Positions 1-9,148 of a stretch of 64,000 bases of DNA are shown here, one piece after another. Each line of letters starts with the position of its first letter. The first letter of the stretch is position 1. The stretch lies in assembly GCF_000307775.2 (NCBI RefSeq), contig NZ_KK020675.1, positions 24,568-88,567 of the forward strand, in the 5' to 3' direction. A program made the position numbers and the translations under genes. Source of the stretch: Stutzerimonas stutzeri KOS6 (lineage in GTDB: Bacteria > Pseudomonadota > Gammaproteobacteria > Pseudomonadales > Pseudomonadaceae). Below the pieces are notes generated by a model. That model worked only from the letters and a program-made list of their open reading frames with translations, was not told the DNA's origin and ran no database searches.

Positions 1-577
1 CCATGTAGGCTTCCAGTTCCGCCACCTTGTCCGGGTCGGGGCTGAAGAAGGCATTCTGCTCGACGCTGTCCCAGGTCTTGAACGGAATCTCGATCGGCCC
101 GAGCTGGCTCATGTAGCCACGCACCTGGATGCCCAGCGTCGCCAGGTATTTCTTGGCGATGGCGCCCGCGGCGACGCGCATGGCGGTTTCGCGCGCCGAG
201 CTGCGGCCGCCACCACGGTAGTCACGGATGCCGTACTTGTGGTGATAGGTGTAGTCGGCATGGGCCGGACGGAACAGGTCCTTGATCGCCGAATAGTCCT
301 TGGACTTCTGGTCGGTGTTGCGGATCAGTAGGCCGATCGGGCAACCGGTGGTCTTGCCCTCGAACACGCCGGAGAGGATTTCCACCTCGTCGGCTTCCTG
401 GCGTTGCGTGGTGTGCCGGCTGGTGCCTGGCTTGCGACGGTCGAGGTCGCGCTGCAGATCCTCCAGCGACAGCTCCAGCCCGGGCGGGCAGCCATCGACG
501 ATGGCCACCAGCGCGGGACCATGGCTTTCGCCGGCAGTGGTGACGGTGAACAGCTTGCCGTAGGTATTGCCGGACAT
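1..577 (-). CDS. aroC: Chorismate synthase, N-terminal part (runs off the left edge)
   Basis: Chorismate synthase converts 5-enolpyruvylshikimate-3-phosphate to chorismate, the last step of the shikimate pathway, with reduced FMN as cofactor in the cytoplasm. About 192 residues are present. The start [10 protein letters not shown] and the following GESHGPAL stretch are the family N-terminus, and [13 protein letters not shown] and the [10 protein letters not shown] stretch match conserved active-site and FMN-binding regions. The 3' end lies outside the window. The gene diverges from the hydrolase gene on its right. Identification rests on recognising the family sequence and is firm. Confidence 0.96.
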   Translation of the reverse strand, partial: MSGNTYGKLFTVTTAGESHGPALVAIVDGCPPGLELSLEDLQRDLDRRKPGTSRHTTQRQEADEVEILSGVFEGKTTGCPIGLLIRNTDQKSKDYSAIKDLFRPAHADYTYHHKYGIRDYRGGGRSSARETAMRVAAGAIAKKYLATLGIQVRGYMSQLGPIEIPFKTWDSVEQNAFFSPDPDKVAELEAYM

Positions 578-733
578 GCAGGACGCTCCGCGATCGACCG
601 AAAAACAGGGGCCGGAAGTATACCTGAGGCCGCTGCGGTTTCATCGCTTCTCTTCCGCGCGCATACTGACGGCACGACGAACCCCGCACGGAACATGGCG
701 TCCAACCCGCTCCGTAACCAGCGAAATCCTCCC

Positions 734-1696
734 ATGCGTGCCCTGCTGATCGTGTTGCTGCTGACCATGCCGACCTCCTTCACGCAAGCCCGGACCCTGC
801 TCAACCAGACGCTGAATCTGGACACCGGCAGTGGCGTGCTGCAGGGCAGTCTGCTGCTGCCGAAAAGCGATCGCCCGGTGCCGGTAGCGCTGCTGATCGC
901 CGGTTCCGGCCCGACCGATCGCAACGGCAACAATCCGGGCGGACGCAACGATAGCCTCAAGCGCCTGGCCCAGGCCCTGGCCAGACAAGGCGTGGCCAGC
1001 CTGCGCTACGACAAGCGCGGTATCGGCGCCAGCCACGCGGCGGCAGCGGACGAGCGCGAGCTCAGCGTCGAGGCCTATGTCAACGATGCGCTGGCCTGGA
1101 GCGACCGGCTCAGGCACGACTCACGCTTCAGCAAGCTGATCCTCATCGGCCACAGTGAAGGCGCGCTGATCGCCAGCCTCGCCGCTCCGCGATCGGCAGC
1201 GGCGGCATTGATCAGCATTGCGGGCAGCGGCCGGCCGATCGACGCAGTGCTGCGTGAACAACTGCAGGGGCGTCTGCCACCGGCACTGCTCGCCACCAGC
1301 CAGTTCCTGATCGATGAGCTCAAGGCTGGCCGCACCCATGCCGGGGTACCCGAGCCGCTAAGAGTGCTGTTCAGGCCCAGCGTGCAGCCATACCTGATCT
1401 CGCTGTTCGCCTACGACCCGGCAGATGCCTTCGCCGCCGTCGAGATGCCCGCGCTGATCGTGCAGGGCCGGCATGACATTCAGGTCAGCGTCGAGGATGC
1501 CAGGGCCTTGCAGCGCGCAAAGCCCGATGCCGAGCTGGCGCTGATCGACGGGATGAACCACATCTTGCGCATCGTTCCGGCCGATATCCGCCAGCTGGCC
1601 TCCTACGACGACCCGGACCTGCCTCTGGCGCGGGCCGTGTCGGACCGTATCCATCAATTCCTGCGGACCTATGGCATCCTGCCAGCCTCCAGTTAG
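734..1696 (+). CDS. Secreted or periplasmic alpha/beta hydrolase
   Basis: A 320-residue alpha/beta-fold hydrolase, probably an esterase; the substrate is unknown. A signal peptide (about residues 1-19, MRALLIVLLLTMPTSFTQA) suggests export. The fold is indicated by the oxyanion-region AGSGPTDRNG at about 56-65 and the nucleophile elbow GHSEGA with Ser141. Likely triad partners are Asp248 in GRHD and His276 in GMNH. The start at 734 was chosen because it begins the signal peptide; an in-frame ATG at 695 would add 13 polar residues before it. No clear Shine-Dalgarno precedes either start. It is followed by an unrelated gene. Confidence 0.8.
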   Translation: MRALLIVLLLTMPTSFTQARTLLNQTLNLDTGSGVLQGSLLLPKSDRPVPVALLIAGSGPTDRNGNNPGGRNDSLKRLAQALARQGVASLRYDKRGIGASHAAAADERELSVEAYVNDALAWSDRLRHDSRFSKLILIGHSEGALIASLAAPRSAAAALISIAGSGRPIDAVLREQLQGRLPPALLATSQFLIDELKAGRTHAGVPEPLRVLFRPSVQPYLISLFAYDPADAFAAVEMPALIVQGRHDIQVSVEDARALQRAKPDAELALIDGMNHILRIVPADIRQLASYDDPDLPLARAVSDRIHQFLRTYGILPASS

Positions 1697-1777
1697 CCGT
1701 CGCGCTGCCGATAGCGGAATGACAAGGGCCCGATTCGGCTCCAGAACGAGCCGCCGCGCAAGCCCAGGAACGCGCAG

Positions 1778-2557
1778 ATGACCGATACCGAAAACGAAAC
1801 CAGCCAGAGCAGCGAAAGCGACCAGCCAGTAGCGCACCCGTGGGACGAACTCAGACCTGACCGTTTCCGCCTGCTGCGCCTGGCGCCATTGCCTACCGAG
1901 CGCGACGGCGGCGTGCGCCCGCTGCGCTTCGTCGAGCTTGCTCAACTGGAGCGGCATACGCCCGAGCAGAGCCTGCTGCGGCTGTTCGTCAATATTCCCG
2001 GACAGATGCGCGCTGGCAAATACAACGTGCTGGAAGTCTGGGCAGACCATCGCAGCAAGGCACTGCGCTTCGGGCCTGATGCCGGCCTGCACCTGGAGCC
2101 GGCGAATCGCGGGCTCGGCCGTTTCCTGTTGGCACAAGGCGTGGCATGGGCGCAGAAGCGCTGGGGTCACTACCTGGTCGAGGGCGGTTCGCTCCCCAGG
2201 CAGCTGTCGAGCGACGACCAGCGCCTGCGCCGTGACCACTGCCTGCGCACCCAGGGTTTCGATGTCGTCTACGCCAAGGAGCAGACCCTCCAGTCGACCT
2301 ACGGCGCATCACGCGTCAGCGCCCTGCGCCCCGACTGGAACAGCGAAAAGGTTCAGATCGTCGAACTGCAGGACGCCGCGGCAATGCTGGAGCAGGCCGA
2401 CCGCAACCTGCAGGCCCAGGACAACCAGATCCGCGAGTTGCAGGAGCGCATTGCCCACTTCCGGCGCGAGGACGGCTCGCTGCGCTTCACCATCGTCTGC
2501 CTGATAGCCCTGACGCTGTTCCAGGCCGGCCTGCTGATCTGGATCGCGACCCGCTGA
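1778..2557 (+). CDS. Hypothetical protein with coiled coil and C-terminal membrane anchor
   Basis: I do not recognise a named family. The 259-residue product has an acidic, Ser-rich N-terminus (about 1-20), a soluble region of about 150 residues, a predicted coiled coil (about 195-235, rich in Q, E, L and R), and one hydrophobic segment near 240-256 followed by a short basic end. This layout fits a tail-anchored inner-membrane protein facing the cytoplasm. It has no signal peptide. It converges on glk, with a palindromic repeat between them. Codon use looks like that of its neighbours, so it is probably a real conserved gene. Confidence 0.7.
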   Translation: MTDTENETSQSSESDQPVAHPWDELRPDRFRLLRLAPLPTERDGGVRPLRFVELAQLERHTPEQSLLRLFVNIPGQMRAGKYNVLEVWADHRSKALRFGPDAGLHLEPANRGLGRFLLAQGVAWAQKRWGHYLVEGGSLPRQLSSDDQRLRRDHCLRTQGFDVVYAKEQTLQSTYGASRVSALRPDWNSEKVQIVELQDAAAMLEQADRNLQAQDNQIRELQERIAHFRREDGSLRFTIVCLIALTLFQAGLLIWIATR

Positions 2558-2615
2558 GCCGTGGTTCATGCCTGCCGCCATCCACTGGACGACGCCCTCG
2601 GTCCGCCCCACGTGG

Positions 2616-2650
2616 ACGTGGGTTGGCGCTGAGCGCAGCGAAGCCCAGCA
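2616..2650. repeat. GTTGGGC-type palindromic repeat between convergent genes
   Basis: The sequence TGGGTTGGCGCTGAGCGCAG followed by CGAAGCCCA can fold on itself (TGGG with CCCA, plus inner GC pairs). It resembles the short TTGGCGCTGAGCGCAGCGAA palindromes scattered between genes in pseudomonads and related bacteria. It lies between the ends of two convergent genes and may act as a bidirectional terminator. There is no clear T tract. Confidence 0.45.
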
Positions 2651-2657
2651 ACCGCCC

Positions 2658-3620
2658 TTAGCTATCCTCCAGCAGCGCCCGCAACGCCACGCCGGCGCCC
2701 TCCAGTCCGGGATACGGCGCCGTCACCAGCCATACCGGCACGCGCTCGAAGTAACCACTCATCTGGCCCTTCTCGCACAGCGCCTCGAAAAAGCTGCTGC
2801 GCATGAAGAACTCGGCAAAGCGAGGCAATACGCCACCGACGAGATACACGCCGCCGCGGGCACCGAGGGTCAGCACATTGTCGCCAACGGTACGCCCCAG
2901 CCAGCAGCAGAACTGTTCCAGCACCGCCACGGCGTAGGGCTCGCCGGCCAGCGCAGCCCTGGTCACCTCGGCCGGCGAGCCGAAGGCGGGGGACCGGCCA
3001 TCCAGCGCGCAGCAGGCGCGATAGAGCGTCAGCAATCCCGGGCCGCTGAGCACTGCCTCGGCATTCACGTGGCCGAGCGAGCGATGCAGGTGCGACCAGA
3101 TCGCTGCCTCGCGGTCACTGCCGATCGGCAGGCAGATGTGTCCGCCCTCTCCCGGCAGGGCACGCCAGCCGCCACCGGACAACGGCAGTAGCCCGGCGAC
3201 CCCGAGCCCGGTACCGGGACCTATCACCAGCCGCGGCCGCCCCGCTTCAGGTTCGCCCTCGCGGACCGTGATGCGCTCGTCGTCGCGCAAGCGGGTCATG
3301 CCGAGTGCCATGGCGGTGAAGTCGTTGATCAGCAGCAACCGCTTCACGCCCAGCTCACGACGGAACGCCTGGCGACTGAGCTGCCAGTGGTTGTTGGTGA
3401 AGCGGAAAAAGTCGCCATCCACCGGGCCGGCGCAGGCCAGGCAGACCGCTTCGAGCGTCTCCAGCGGCTGGCCGATCTCGTTCAGATAGGCGCGGATGGC
3501 TAGCTCCGGCCGGGCATGCTCTGCGGTGGAGAGGACGCGAATCTGCTCGATGCGCTGATCACGCCAGAGGGCGAAACGGGCATTGGTACCGCCGATGTCT
3601 CCAACCAGCGCCGTCTTCAC
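2658..3620 (-). CDS. glk: Glucokinase
   Basis: ATP-dependent glucokinase of the bacterial Glk family, making glucose-6-phosphate that feeds the Entner-Doudoroff route. The 320-residue length is normal. The N-terminal phosphate-binding motif [12 protein letters not shown] is at about 7-18, followed by [10 protein letters not shown], the NDF motif in [10 protein letters not shown] and the GPGTGLGVA segment. I chose the GTG start at 3620 because it overlaps the edd stop codon in a GTGA junction and has GGAG eight bases upstream inside edd. The longer reading frame upstream is out-of-frame edd sequence. The overlap implies translational coupling with edd. The gltR/gltS genes that follow glk in P. 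aeruginosa are absent here. Confidence 0.95.
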   Translation of the reverse strand: MKTALVGDIGGTNARFALWRDQRIEQIRVLSTAEHARPELAIRAYLNEIGQPLETLEAVCLACAGPVDGDFFRFTNNHWQLSRQAFRRELGVKRLLLINDFTAMALGMTRLRDDERITVREGEPEAGRPRLVIGPGTGLGVAGLLPLSGGGWRALPGEGGHICLPIGSDREAAIWSHLHRSLGHVNAEAVLSGPGLLTLYRACCALDGRSPAFGSPAEVTRAALAGEPYAVAVLEQFCCWLGRTVGDNVLTLGARGGVYLVGGVLPRFAEFFMRSSFFEALCEKGQMSGYFERVPVWLVTAPYPGLEGAGVALRALLEDS

Positions 3621-5446
3621 TTGAGCGCCTCCAGGCTCTCGGTGAAGGCACTGGCGCCCTGCTCTGCCGTGCTGAACGAGGCGCGCATGAAGGCAAAGAG
3701 CTCCCGACCGCAGCCGATGCCCATGTCTTCGGGCCGAACTGCCGGTGCCCGCGCATCCCACTCGACGGGATCGACCAGCGCCCGCAGTTCGCCGTTCTCG
3801 CCGTCGACGCGGAGGATGTCGCCGTCGCGCACCCGCGCCAGCGGCCCGCCGTCCAGCGCCTCCGGGCAAACATGAATGGCCGCCGGCACCTTCCCCGAGG
3901 CGCCAGACATGCGCCCGTCGGTGACCAGCGCGACCTTGTAGCCGCGATCCTGCAGCACGCCGAGAAAGGGCGTGAGCTTGTGCAGCTCCGGCATGCCGTT
4001 GGCTTTCGGACCCTGGAAGCGCACCACGGCGATGAAGTCGCGCTCCAGCTCGCCGGTCTTGAACGCCGCCGCCAGCTCGCTCTGATCGATGAATACCCGC
4101 GCCGGCGCCTCGACAAAGCGGTGCTCGGGCGCCACGGCAGAAATCTTCGTCACGCCGCGGCCGAGGTTGCCTTCCAGCACGCGCAGCCCGCCCTCCGGCG
4201 AGAACGGCCGCTCGGCCGGACGCAGGATGGCTTCGTCCAGGCTCTGCGCCGGGCCGTCGCGCCAGACCAGCTTGTCACCGTCGAGGAACGGCTCCTGGAT
4301 GTAGCGCCGCAGGCCCTTGCCGACGACCGTATGCACGTCCTCGTGCAACAGACCGGCGTCGAGCAGCGTGCGCACCATGAACGGCACCCCGCCACAGGCG
4401 TGGAAATGGTTCACGTCGGCCTGGCCGTTGGGGTAGACCTTGGCCAGGGTCGGCACCACCTCGGAGAGATCGGCCATGTCCTGCCAGGTCAGCTGGATTC
4501 CGGCAGCGCGGGCGAATGCCGGGATATGCAGGGTGTGGTTGGTCGAACCGCCAGTGGCGTTGAGCGCAACCACCGAGTTGACGATGGACTTCTCATCGAC
4601 CACCCGGCACAGCGGCGTGTAGTTGCCTGCCTGATGGGTCAGCCGCGTCACCTGGTGCGCAGCTTCCCGGGTCAGTGCGTCGCGCAGCGGCGTGTACGGG
4701 TTGACGAACGATGAGCCCGGAAGATGCAGGCCCATGATTTCCATCACCACCTGATTGGTGTTGGCCGTGCCGTAGAAGGTGCAGGTGCCGGGGCTGTGAT
4801 AGGACTTCATCTCCGACTCCAGCAGCTCCTCGCGGCTGGCCTTGCCCTCTGCGTAACGCTGGCGCACCTCGGCCTTCGCCTTGTTCGGGATGCCCGAGGG
4901 CATCGGCCCGCCCGGCACGAAGATCGTCGGCAGATGGCCGAAACGCAGCGCGCCGATCATCAGGCCCGGCACGATCTTGTCGCAGATGCCGAGCATCAGC
5001 GCCGCGTCGAACATGTTGTGCGACAGGGCCACCGCCGTGCTCATGGCGATCACTTCACGACTGGCCAGGCTCATTTCCATCCCCGCCTCGCCCTGGGTCA
5101 CACCATCGCACATCGCCGGAACACCGCCAGCGTACTGGCCGACCGAGCCGATCTCACGCAGCGCCTGGCGGATGAGCTCGGGAAAGTGCTCGTAGGGCTG
5201 ATGCGCCGAGAGCATGTCGTTGTAGGCTGATACGATGGCCACATTGGCCGCGTTCATCAGGCGCAGACTCTGCTTGTCCTCGCCGGAATGGCAGCCGGCG
5301 ACACCGTGGGCGAAGTTGGCGCATTGCAACTTGCCGCGTTGCGGGCCGTCGCTGTCGGCGGCAGCCATCATCGCCAGATAACGTTCACGGGTCTTGCGGC
5401 TACGTTCGACCAGGCGCTCGGTGACTTCCAGAACTCGCGGGTGCAT
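3617..5446 (-). CDS. edd: 6-phosphogluconate dehydratase
   Basis: Edd dehydrates 6-phosphogluconate to 2-keto-3-deoxy-6-phosphogluconate, the committing step of the Entner-Doudoroff pathway; it is a cytoplasmic iron-sulfur enzyme of the IlvD/Edd family. The 609-residue length is typical. Family segments include [18 protein letters not shown] near the N-terminus, [38 protein letters not shown] and the C-terminal [18 protein letters not shown]. The ATG at 5446 has AGGAG six bases upstream. It is the first gene of an edd-glk operon. Two tandem inverted repeats sit 20-60 bases upstream and are candidate operators. Confidence 0.97.
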   Translation of the reverse strand: MHPRVLEVTERLVERSRKTRERYLAMMAAADSDGPQRGKLQCANFAHGVAGCHSGEDKQSLRLMNAANVAIVSAYNDMLSAHQPYEHFPELIRQALREIGSVGQYAGGVPAMCDGVTQGEAGMEMSLASREVIAMSTAVALSHNMFDAALMLGICDKIVPGLMIGALRFGHLPTIFVPGGPMPSGIPNKAKAEVRQRYAEGKASREELLESEMKSYHSPGTCTFYGTANTNQVVMEIMGLHLPGSSFVNPYTPLRDALTREAAHQVTRLTHQAGNYTPLCRVVDEKSIVNSVVALNATGGSTNHTLHIPAFARAAGIQLTWQDMADLSEVVPTLAKVYPNGQADVNHFHACGGVPFMVRTLLDAGLLHEDVHTVVGKGLRRYIQEPFLDGDKLVWRDGPAQSLDEAILRPAERPFSPEGGLRVLEGNLGRGVTKISAVAPEHRFVEAPARVFIDQSELAAAFKTGELERDFIAVVRFQGPKANGMPELHKLTPFLGVLQDRGYKVALVTDGRMSGASGKVPAAIHVCPEALDGGPLARVRDGDILRVDGENGELRALVDPVEWDARAPAVRPEDMGIGCGRELFAFMRASFSTAEQGASAFTESLEALK

Positions 5447-5466
5447 GCCTTACTCCTGCTGCAAAA

Positions 5467-5502
5467 TTCAACGGTCGTTGAACGATTCAACGTTTGGTTG
5501 AA
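5467..5502. promoter_or_regulatory. Tandem inverted repeats upstream of edd (candidate operator)
   Basis: Two TTCAAC/GTTGAA inverted repeats stand in tandem: TTCAACGGTCGTTGAA (5467-5482) and TTCAACGTTTGGTTGAA (5486-5502). They share half-sites and are set 19 bases apart, about two helical turns. They lie 21-56 bases before the edd start. A possible edd promoter on the minus strand, TTGTCT with 17 bases to TTGAAT, would overlap them, so a repressor here could block transcription. They do not match the HexR consensus TTGT-N7/8-ACAA. Confidence 0.5.
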
Positions 5503-5600
5503 GGTTCAGACAACCATAAACCATCCAGGGTCGGTTGGCGTTCCGGCGCGCGTTCGCGCCCATCGGGGGCAAGGCTTCGCCGTGACCAGGCAAGCATCGG

Positions 5601-6362
5601 TCATTGCGCCGGCTTGTCATCCTCCGGCGAAGCATCGGCTTCCAACAGGTCGTCGAAATCCGTCTTGAGCCCCTGCTCCATGCCATCGAGTTCGGCCAAC
5701 AGGCTGCGAAAGCTGGTCTGCTCGCGGGCCGGCGCCTGCGGCTCGTCCGCGGCCAGGTCGGCGCGCGCCTGCAACGCCGCGGGCACGGCCGCGTCCTCTT
5801 CGTCGAGCACGGGACGTAGTTCCGGCTCCATCTCGCGCAACACGGCCAGCGGCGGCAGTTCGTCGAGGCTCTTCAGATTGAAATGGTCGAGGAACTGGCG
5901 GGTGGTGGCGAACATCGCCGGACGTCCCGGCACATCACGATGGCCGACCACGCGAATCCACTCACGCTCCTGCAGCGTCTTGACGATCTGGCTGTTCACC
6001 GCGACGCCACGGATATCCTCGATCTCGCCGCGGGTGATCGGCTGGCGATAGGCGATCAGCGCAAGGGTCTCCAGCAGTGCACGGGAGTAGCGCTGCGGGC
6101 GCTCCTCCCACAACCGGCCGACCCAGGGCGAAAAACGCTGACGCACCTGCAGCCGGTAACCGCTGGCGACTTCCCTGAGCTCGAAAGCCCGGCCCTTGCA
6201 GGACTTGTCCAGCACCTCGAGGGCCTTCTTCAGTTGTGCCGACGAGGGCCGTTCGTACTCCTCGAAGAGTTCGCCGAGGCGCTCCAGGGACAGCGGCTTG
6301 CCGGACGCGAGCAGAAAGGCTTCGAGCAGCGAAGCGAGATCCTTGGGATCGGTCAGGTCCAC
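5601..6362 (-). CDS. scpB: Segregation and condensation protein B
   Basis: ScpB is the winged-helix kite subunit of the SMC-ScpAB condensin complex, acting on the nucleoid in chromosome segregation. The 253-residue product begins VDLTDPKDLASLLEAFLLAS and carries the conserved ALLETLALIAYRQPITRGEI region and the IRVVGHRDVPGRP segment typical of ScpB. The C-terminal 70 residues are acidic and Ala-rich and probably disordered. The GTG start at 6362 has AGGAG six bases upstream and lies 19 bases after the scpA stop; the upstream ATG would lie inside scpA. It is followed by edd rather than the rluB gene often found after scpB. Confidence 0.93.
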   Translation of the reverse strand: MDLTDPKDLASLLEAFLLASGKPLSLERLGELFEEYERPSSAQLKKALEVLDKSCKGRAFELREVASGYRLQVRQRFSPWVGRLWEERPQRYSRALLETLALIAYRQPITRGEIEDIRGVAVNSQIVKTLQEREWIRVVGHRDVPGRPAMFATTRQFLDHFNLKSLDELPPLAVLREMEPELRPVLDEEDAAVPAALQARADLAADEPQAPAREQTSFRSLLAELDGMEQGLKTDFDDLLEADASPEDDKPAQ

Positions 6363-6381
6363 GATTGACTCCTGCAAATGC

Positions 6382-7203
6382 CTATTCGGTACGACTGCGC
6401 ACATGGATCGGCGCGAAGGGCTCATTCTGCACCAGCTCGACCAGCGACTCCTTGATCAGCTCGAGCACGGCCATGAAGGTCACCACCACGCCGAGGCGCC
6501 CCTCCTCGACGCGGAACAGCGCCACGAAGGGCACGAAGCCACCATCCTTCAGCCGCTCGAGCACCTCGCTCATGCGTTCGCGGGTCGACAGGGCTTCGCG
6601 GGTCACCTGGTGGCTCTCGAACATGTCGGCACGGCGCAGCACTTCGGCCATCGACACCAGCAATTCCTCAAGGCTCACATCCGGCAGCAGCTTGCGCGCA
6701 CGCGCCTCGGGTGCATCGAGGCGCGGCACCTGCAGATCGCGGCCGACGCGTGGCAGCTCGTCGATGTCTTCGGCCGCGGCCTTGAAGCGCTCGTACTCCT
6801 GCAGCCGGCGGATCAACTCGGCACGCGGGTCGTCTTCTTCCTCGGCGACCTCCGCCGAGCGCGGCAGCAGCATGCGCGATTTGATCTCGGCAAGCATCGC
6901 GGCCATCACCAGGTACTCGGCGGCCAGCTCCAGGCGCACCGACTTCATCAGCTCGACGTAGCCCATGTACTGCCGGGTGATCTCTGCCACCGGGATGTGC
7001 AGGATGTCGATGTTCTGCTTGCGGATCAGGTAGAGCAGCAGGTCCAGCGGGCCTTCGAAGGCTTCGAGAAAGACTTCCAGCGCGTCCGGCGGGATGTACA
7101 GATCCAGCGGCAGCTCGGTCACCGCCTCGCCATAGACCAGCGCCAGGCGCAGCTGCTCGCCGGGCTGGATCGCTTCGCCGCTCTGCAATTCGGTCTGCTG
7201 CAT
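6382..7203 (-). CDS. scpA: Segregation and condensation protein A
   Basis: ScpA is the kleisin subunit that bridges SMC heads and binds ScpB. The 273-residue protein has the diagnostic N-terminal FEGPLDLLLYLIRKQNIDI motif, the ITRQYMGYVELMKSV stretch, the LVMAAMLAEIKSRMLLPR region that contacts SMC, and a C-terminal winged-helix region (VVVTFMAVLELIKESLVEL). The ATG at 7203 was chosen over a TTG at 7215 because GAGG lies six bases before it. It is 30 bases downstream of trpS and just upstream of scpB, so the genes are probably co-transcribed. Confidence 0.94.
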   Translation of the reverse strand: MQQTELQSGEAIQPGEQLRLALVYGEAVTELPLDLYIPPDALEVFLEAFEGPLDLLLYLIRKQNIDILHIPVAEITRQYMGYVELMKSVRLELAAEYLVMAAMLAEIKSRMLLPRSAEVAEEEDDPRAELIRRLQEYERFKAAAEDIDELPRVGRDLQVPRLDAPEARARKLLPDVSLEELLVSMAEVLRRADMFESHQVTREALSTRERMSEVLERLKDGGFVPFVALFRVEEGRLGVVVTFMAVLELIKESLVELVQNEPFAPIHVRSRTE

Positions 7204-7233
7204 GGACGTCCTCAAAGGCTGCGCGGGCGACCG

Positions 7234-8439
7234 TCAGCGGTGGTTCAGGCCCATGGCCTGGCGTACTTCGATCAGCGTCTCGCGGGCTTCGTCACGGGCA
7301 TGTTCGGCGCCTTCGGCGAGGATGCTGCGGACCAGGTCTGGATTCTGCTCGTAGTCCAGCGCGCGCTCCTGCAGGGGCGCCAGATCGGCCTTGATCGCAT
7401 CGATCAGCGGACCCTTGCATTCCACGCAGCCGATGCCGGCACTGCGACAACCCTGCTCGGCCCACTGGCAGACGGCGTCTTCGGAGTGCACCAGATGCAT
7501 CTGCCACACCGGACAGCGCGTCGGCTCGCCGGGGTCATCGCGATGCACGCGCGCCGGATCGGTGGGCATGCGGCGGATCTTCTCCTCGATCTCGTTCGGC
7601 GTGTCGCGCAGGTAGATGGCGTTGCTGTTGGACTTGGCCATCTTGCCGCCGTCGAGCCCGGAAATCTTCGGTGACTCGCCGAGCAGTGCCTGTGGCTCGG
7701 GCAACAGCAGCTTGCCGCAGCCTTCCAGGTAGCCATAAAGCCGCTCCTGGTCGCCGATGGTGATGGTCTGCTGTTCCTTGATGACGGCACGGGCGGTATT
7801 CAGCGCATCGACGTCGCCCTGCTCCCGATAGCTCTTGCGCAGGCTGACGTAGAGCTTGGAGGTCTTCTTGCCGAGCTTGCGGATCGCCGCCTCGGCCTTG
7901 TCCTCGAAGTCATCCTCGCGGCCATAGAGATGATTGAAGCGCCGCGCCACGTCACGAGCGAATTCGATGTGCGGCAGCTGGTCGGCACCGACCGGCACCT
8001 GGCCAGCGCGGTAGAGCAGGATGTCCGCCGCCTGCAGCAGCGGGTAGCCGAGAAAGCCGTAGGTATCCAGATCCTTGTGCTGCAGGCTCTGCCGCAGCTC
8101 CTTGTAGGACGGCACCCGTTCCAGCCAGCCCAGCGGACAGATCATCGACAGCAGCAGGTGCAGCTCGGCATGCTCGGGCACCTGGGACTGGATGAACAGC
8201 GTTGCCGAACTCGGGCTGACCCCGGCGGCCAGCCAGTCGACCGCCATATCCATGATGTTCTGCGAGATTTCACCGGAGTTCTCGTAGTCGGTGGTCAGCG
8301 CATGCCAGTCGACGATGCAGAAAAAGCATTCGTACTCGTGCTGCAGCCTGACCCAGTTCTTCAGTACACCGTGATAGTGACCGAGGTGGAGCCGGCCGCT
8401 CGGACGCATGCCGGAAACCACGCGACGCTGTGAATCCAT
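7234..8439 (-). CDS. trpS: Tryptophanyl-tRNA synthetase with likely [4Fe-4S] site
   Basis: Class I aminoacyl-tRNA synthetase charging tRNA-Trp in the cytoplasm. The HIGH-type motif is HLGH at 18-21 and the KMSKS-type motif is KMAKS at 266-270. The 401-residue length is longer than compact TrpRS enzymes because of an insert at about 175-255. In the C-terminal tRNA-binding part, Cys309, Cys331, Cys338 and Cys341 form C-x21-C-x6-C-x2-C, very close to the C-x22-C-x6-C-x2-C pattern that binds a [4Fe-4S] cluster in Thermotoga maritima TrpRS. The start is ATG 8439; a TTG three codons earlier is possible. It lies between a YciO-like gene and scpA. Confidence 0.95.
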   Translation of the reverse strand: MDSQRRVVSGMRPSGRLHLGHYHGVLKNWVRLQHEYECFFCIVDWHALTTDYENSGEISQNIMDMAVDWLAAGVSPSSATLFIQSQVPEHAELHLLLSMICPLGWLERVPSYKELRQSLQHKDLDTYGFLGYPLLQAADILLYRAGQVPVGADQLPHIEFARDVARRFNHLYGREDDFEDKAEAAIRKLGKKTSKLYVSLRKSYREQGDVDALNTARAVIKEQQTITIGDQERLYGYLEGCGKLLLPEPQALLGESPKISGLDGGKMAKSNSNAIYLRDTPNEIEEKIRRMPTDPARVHRDDPGEPTRCPVWQMHLVHSEDAVCQWAEQGCRSAGIGCVECKGPLIDAIKADLAPLQERALDYEQNPDLVRSILAEGAEHARDEARETLIEVRQAMGLNHR

Positions 8440-8511
8440 GGAGCTCAAAAGGGTGTCCTTGATTAATTGGCCTGTTTGGTAAGTTCAGTTGGTCAAGTTC
8501 GCCATCCAGGC

Positions 8512-9135
8512 TCAGGCCATGAAGGGTTCGGGGTCGCCGCAACCGACTCGAACCACTTCAGGCCGATCGTCGACCAGACTGACCACGGTCGAAGCCTCGA
8601 GGCCACCGTACCCGCCATCGATGATCAGGTCTACCTGATGCTCCAGCGCGTCGCGCATTTCGTAGGGGTCGCTCATCGGCAGGTCTTCACCGGGGAGGAT
8701 CAGGCTGACGCTCATCAGCGGCTCACCGAGTTCTTCCAGCAGCGCCTGGGCGATCGGCTGCGCCGGCACACGCAGGCCGATGGTGCGGCGCTTGGGATGC
8801 AGCAGCATGCGCGGCACTTCGCGGGTGGCCGAAAGGATGATCGTGTAGGGCCCGGGCAGATGGGCCTTGAGCAGACGGAAGGCCGCGGTATCGACCTTGG
8901 CGAACAGGCCCAGCTGCGACAGGTCGCGGCAGGCCAGCGTGAAGTTGTGCTTGTCGTCGAGCTGGCGCAGGCGACGGATGCGTTCGATGCCGGCCTTGTT
9001 ACCGATCGAGCAGCCGACGGCATAACTGGAGTCGGTCGGATAGACCACTACCCCGCCCTTGCGAATGATTTCCACGGCCTGCTTGATCAGGCGCGGCTGC
9101 GGGTTATCCGGGTGAATCTGAAAGAACTGGCTCAT
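8512..9135 (-). CDS. YciO/TsaC-family (Sua5-YrdC domain) protein
   Basis: A 207-residue Sua5/YciO/YrdC protein. TsaC members make threonylcarbamoyl-AMP for t6A37 in tRNA. YciO-subfamily members are related, but their role is less certain. Visible family segments are GGVVVYPTDSSYAVGCS (about 26-42), HNFTLACRD, LPGPYTIILSAT and KRRTIGLRVPA. The length and absence of an ACT-like tail fit YciO. The ATG at 9135 has GGGAG just upstream. It lies 13 bases after rnm and is probably co-transcribed with it. The rnm-yciO pairing is also seen in E. coli beside the trp operon. Confidence 0.88.
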   Translation of the reverse strand: MSQFFQIHPDNPQPRLIKQAVEIIRKGGVVVYPTDSSYAVGCSIGNKAGIERIRRLRQLDDKHNFTLACRDLSQLGLFAKVDTAAFRLLKAHLPGPYTIILSATREVPRMLLHPKRRTIGLRVPAQPIAQALLEELGEPLMSVSLILPGEDLPMSDPYEMRDALEHQVDLIIDGGYGGLEASTVVSLVDDRPEVVRVGCGDPEPFMA

Positions 9136-9148
9136 GGAAACTCCCTGT

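Noticed and set aside
6196..7674. 492-residue plus-strand reading frame across scpB/scpA/trpS
   Set aside because: It is antisense to three well-recognised genes, is rich in His, Gln, Arg and Ala as GC-rich shadows are, and resembles no protein family.
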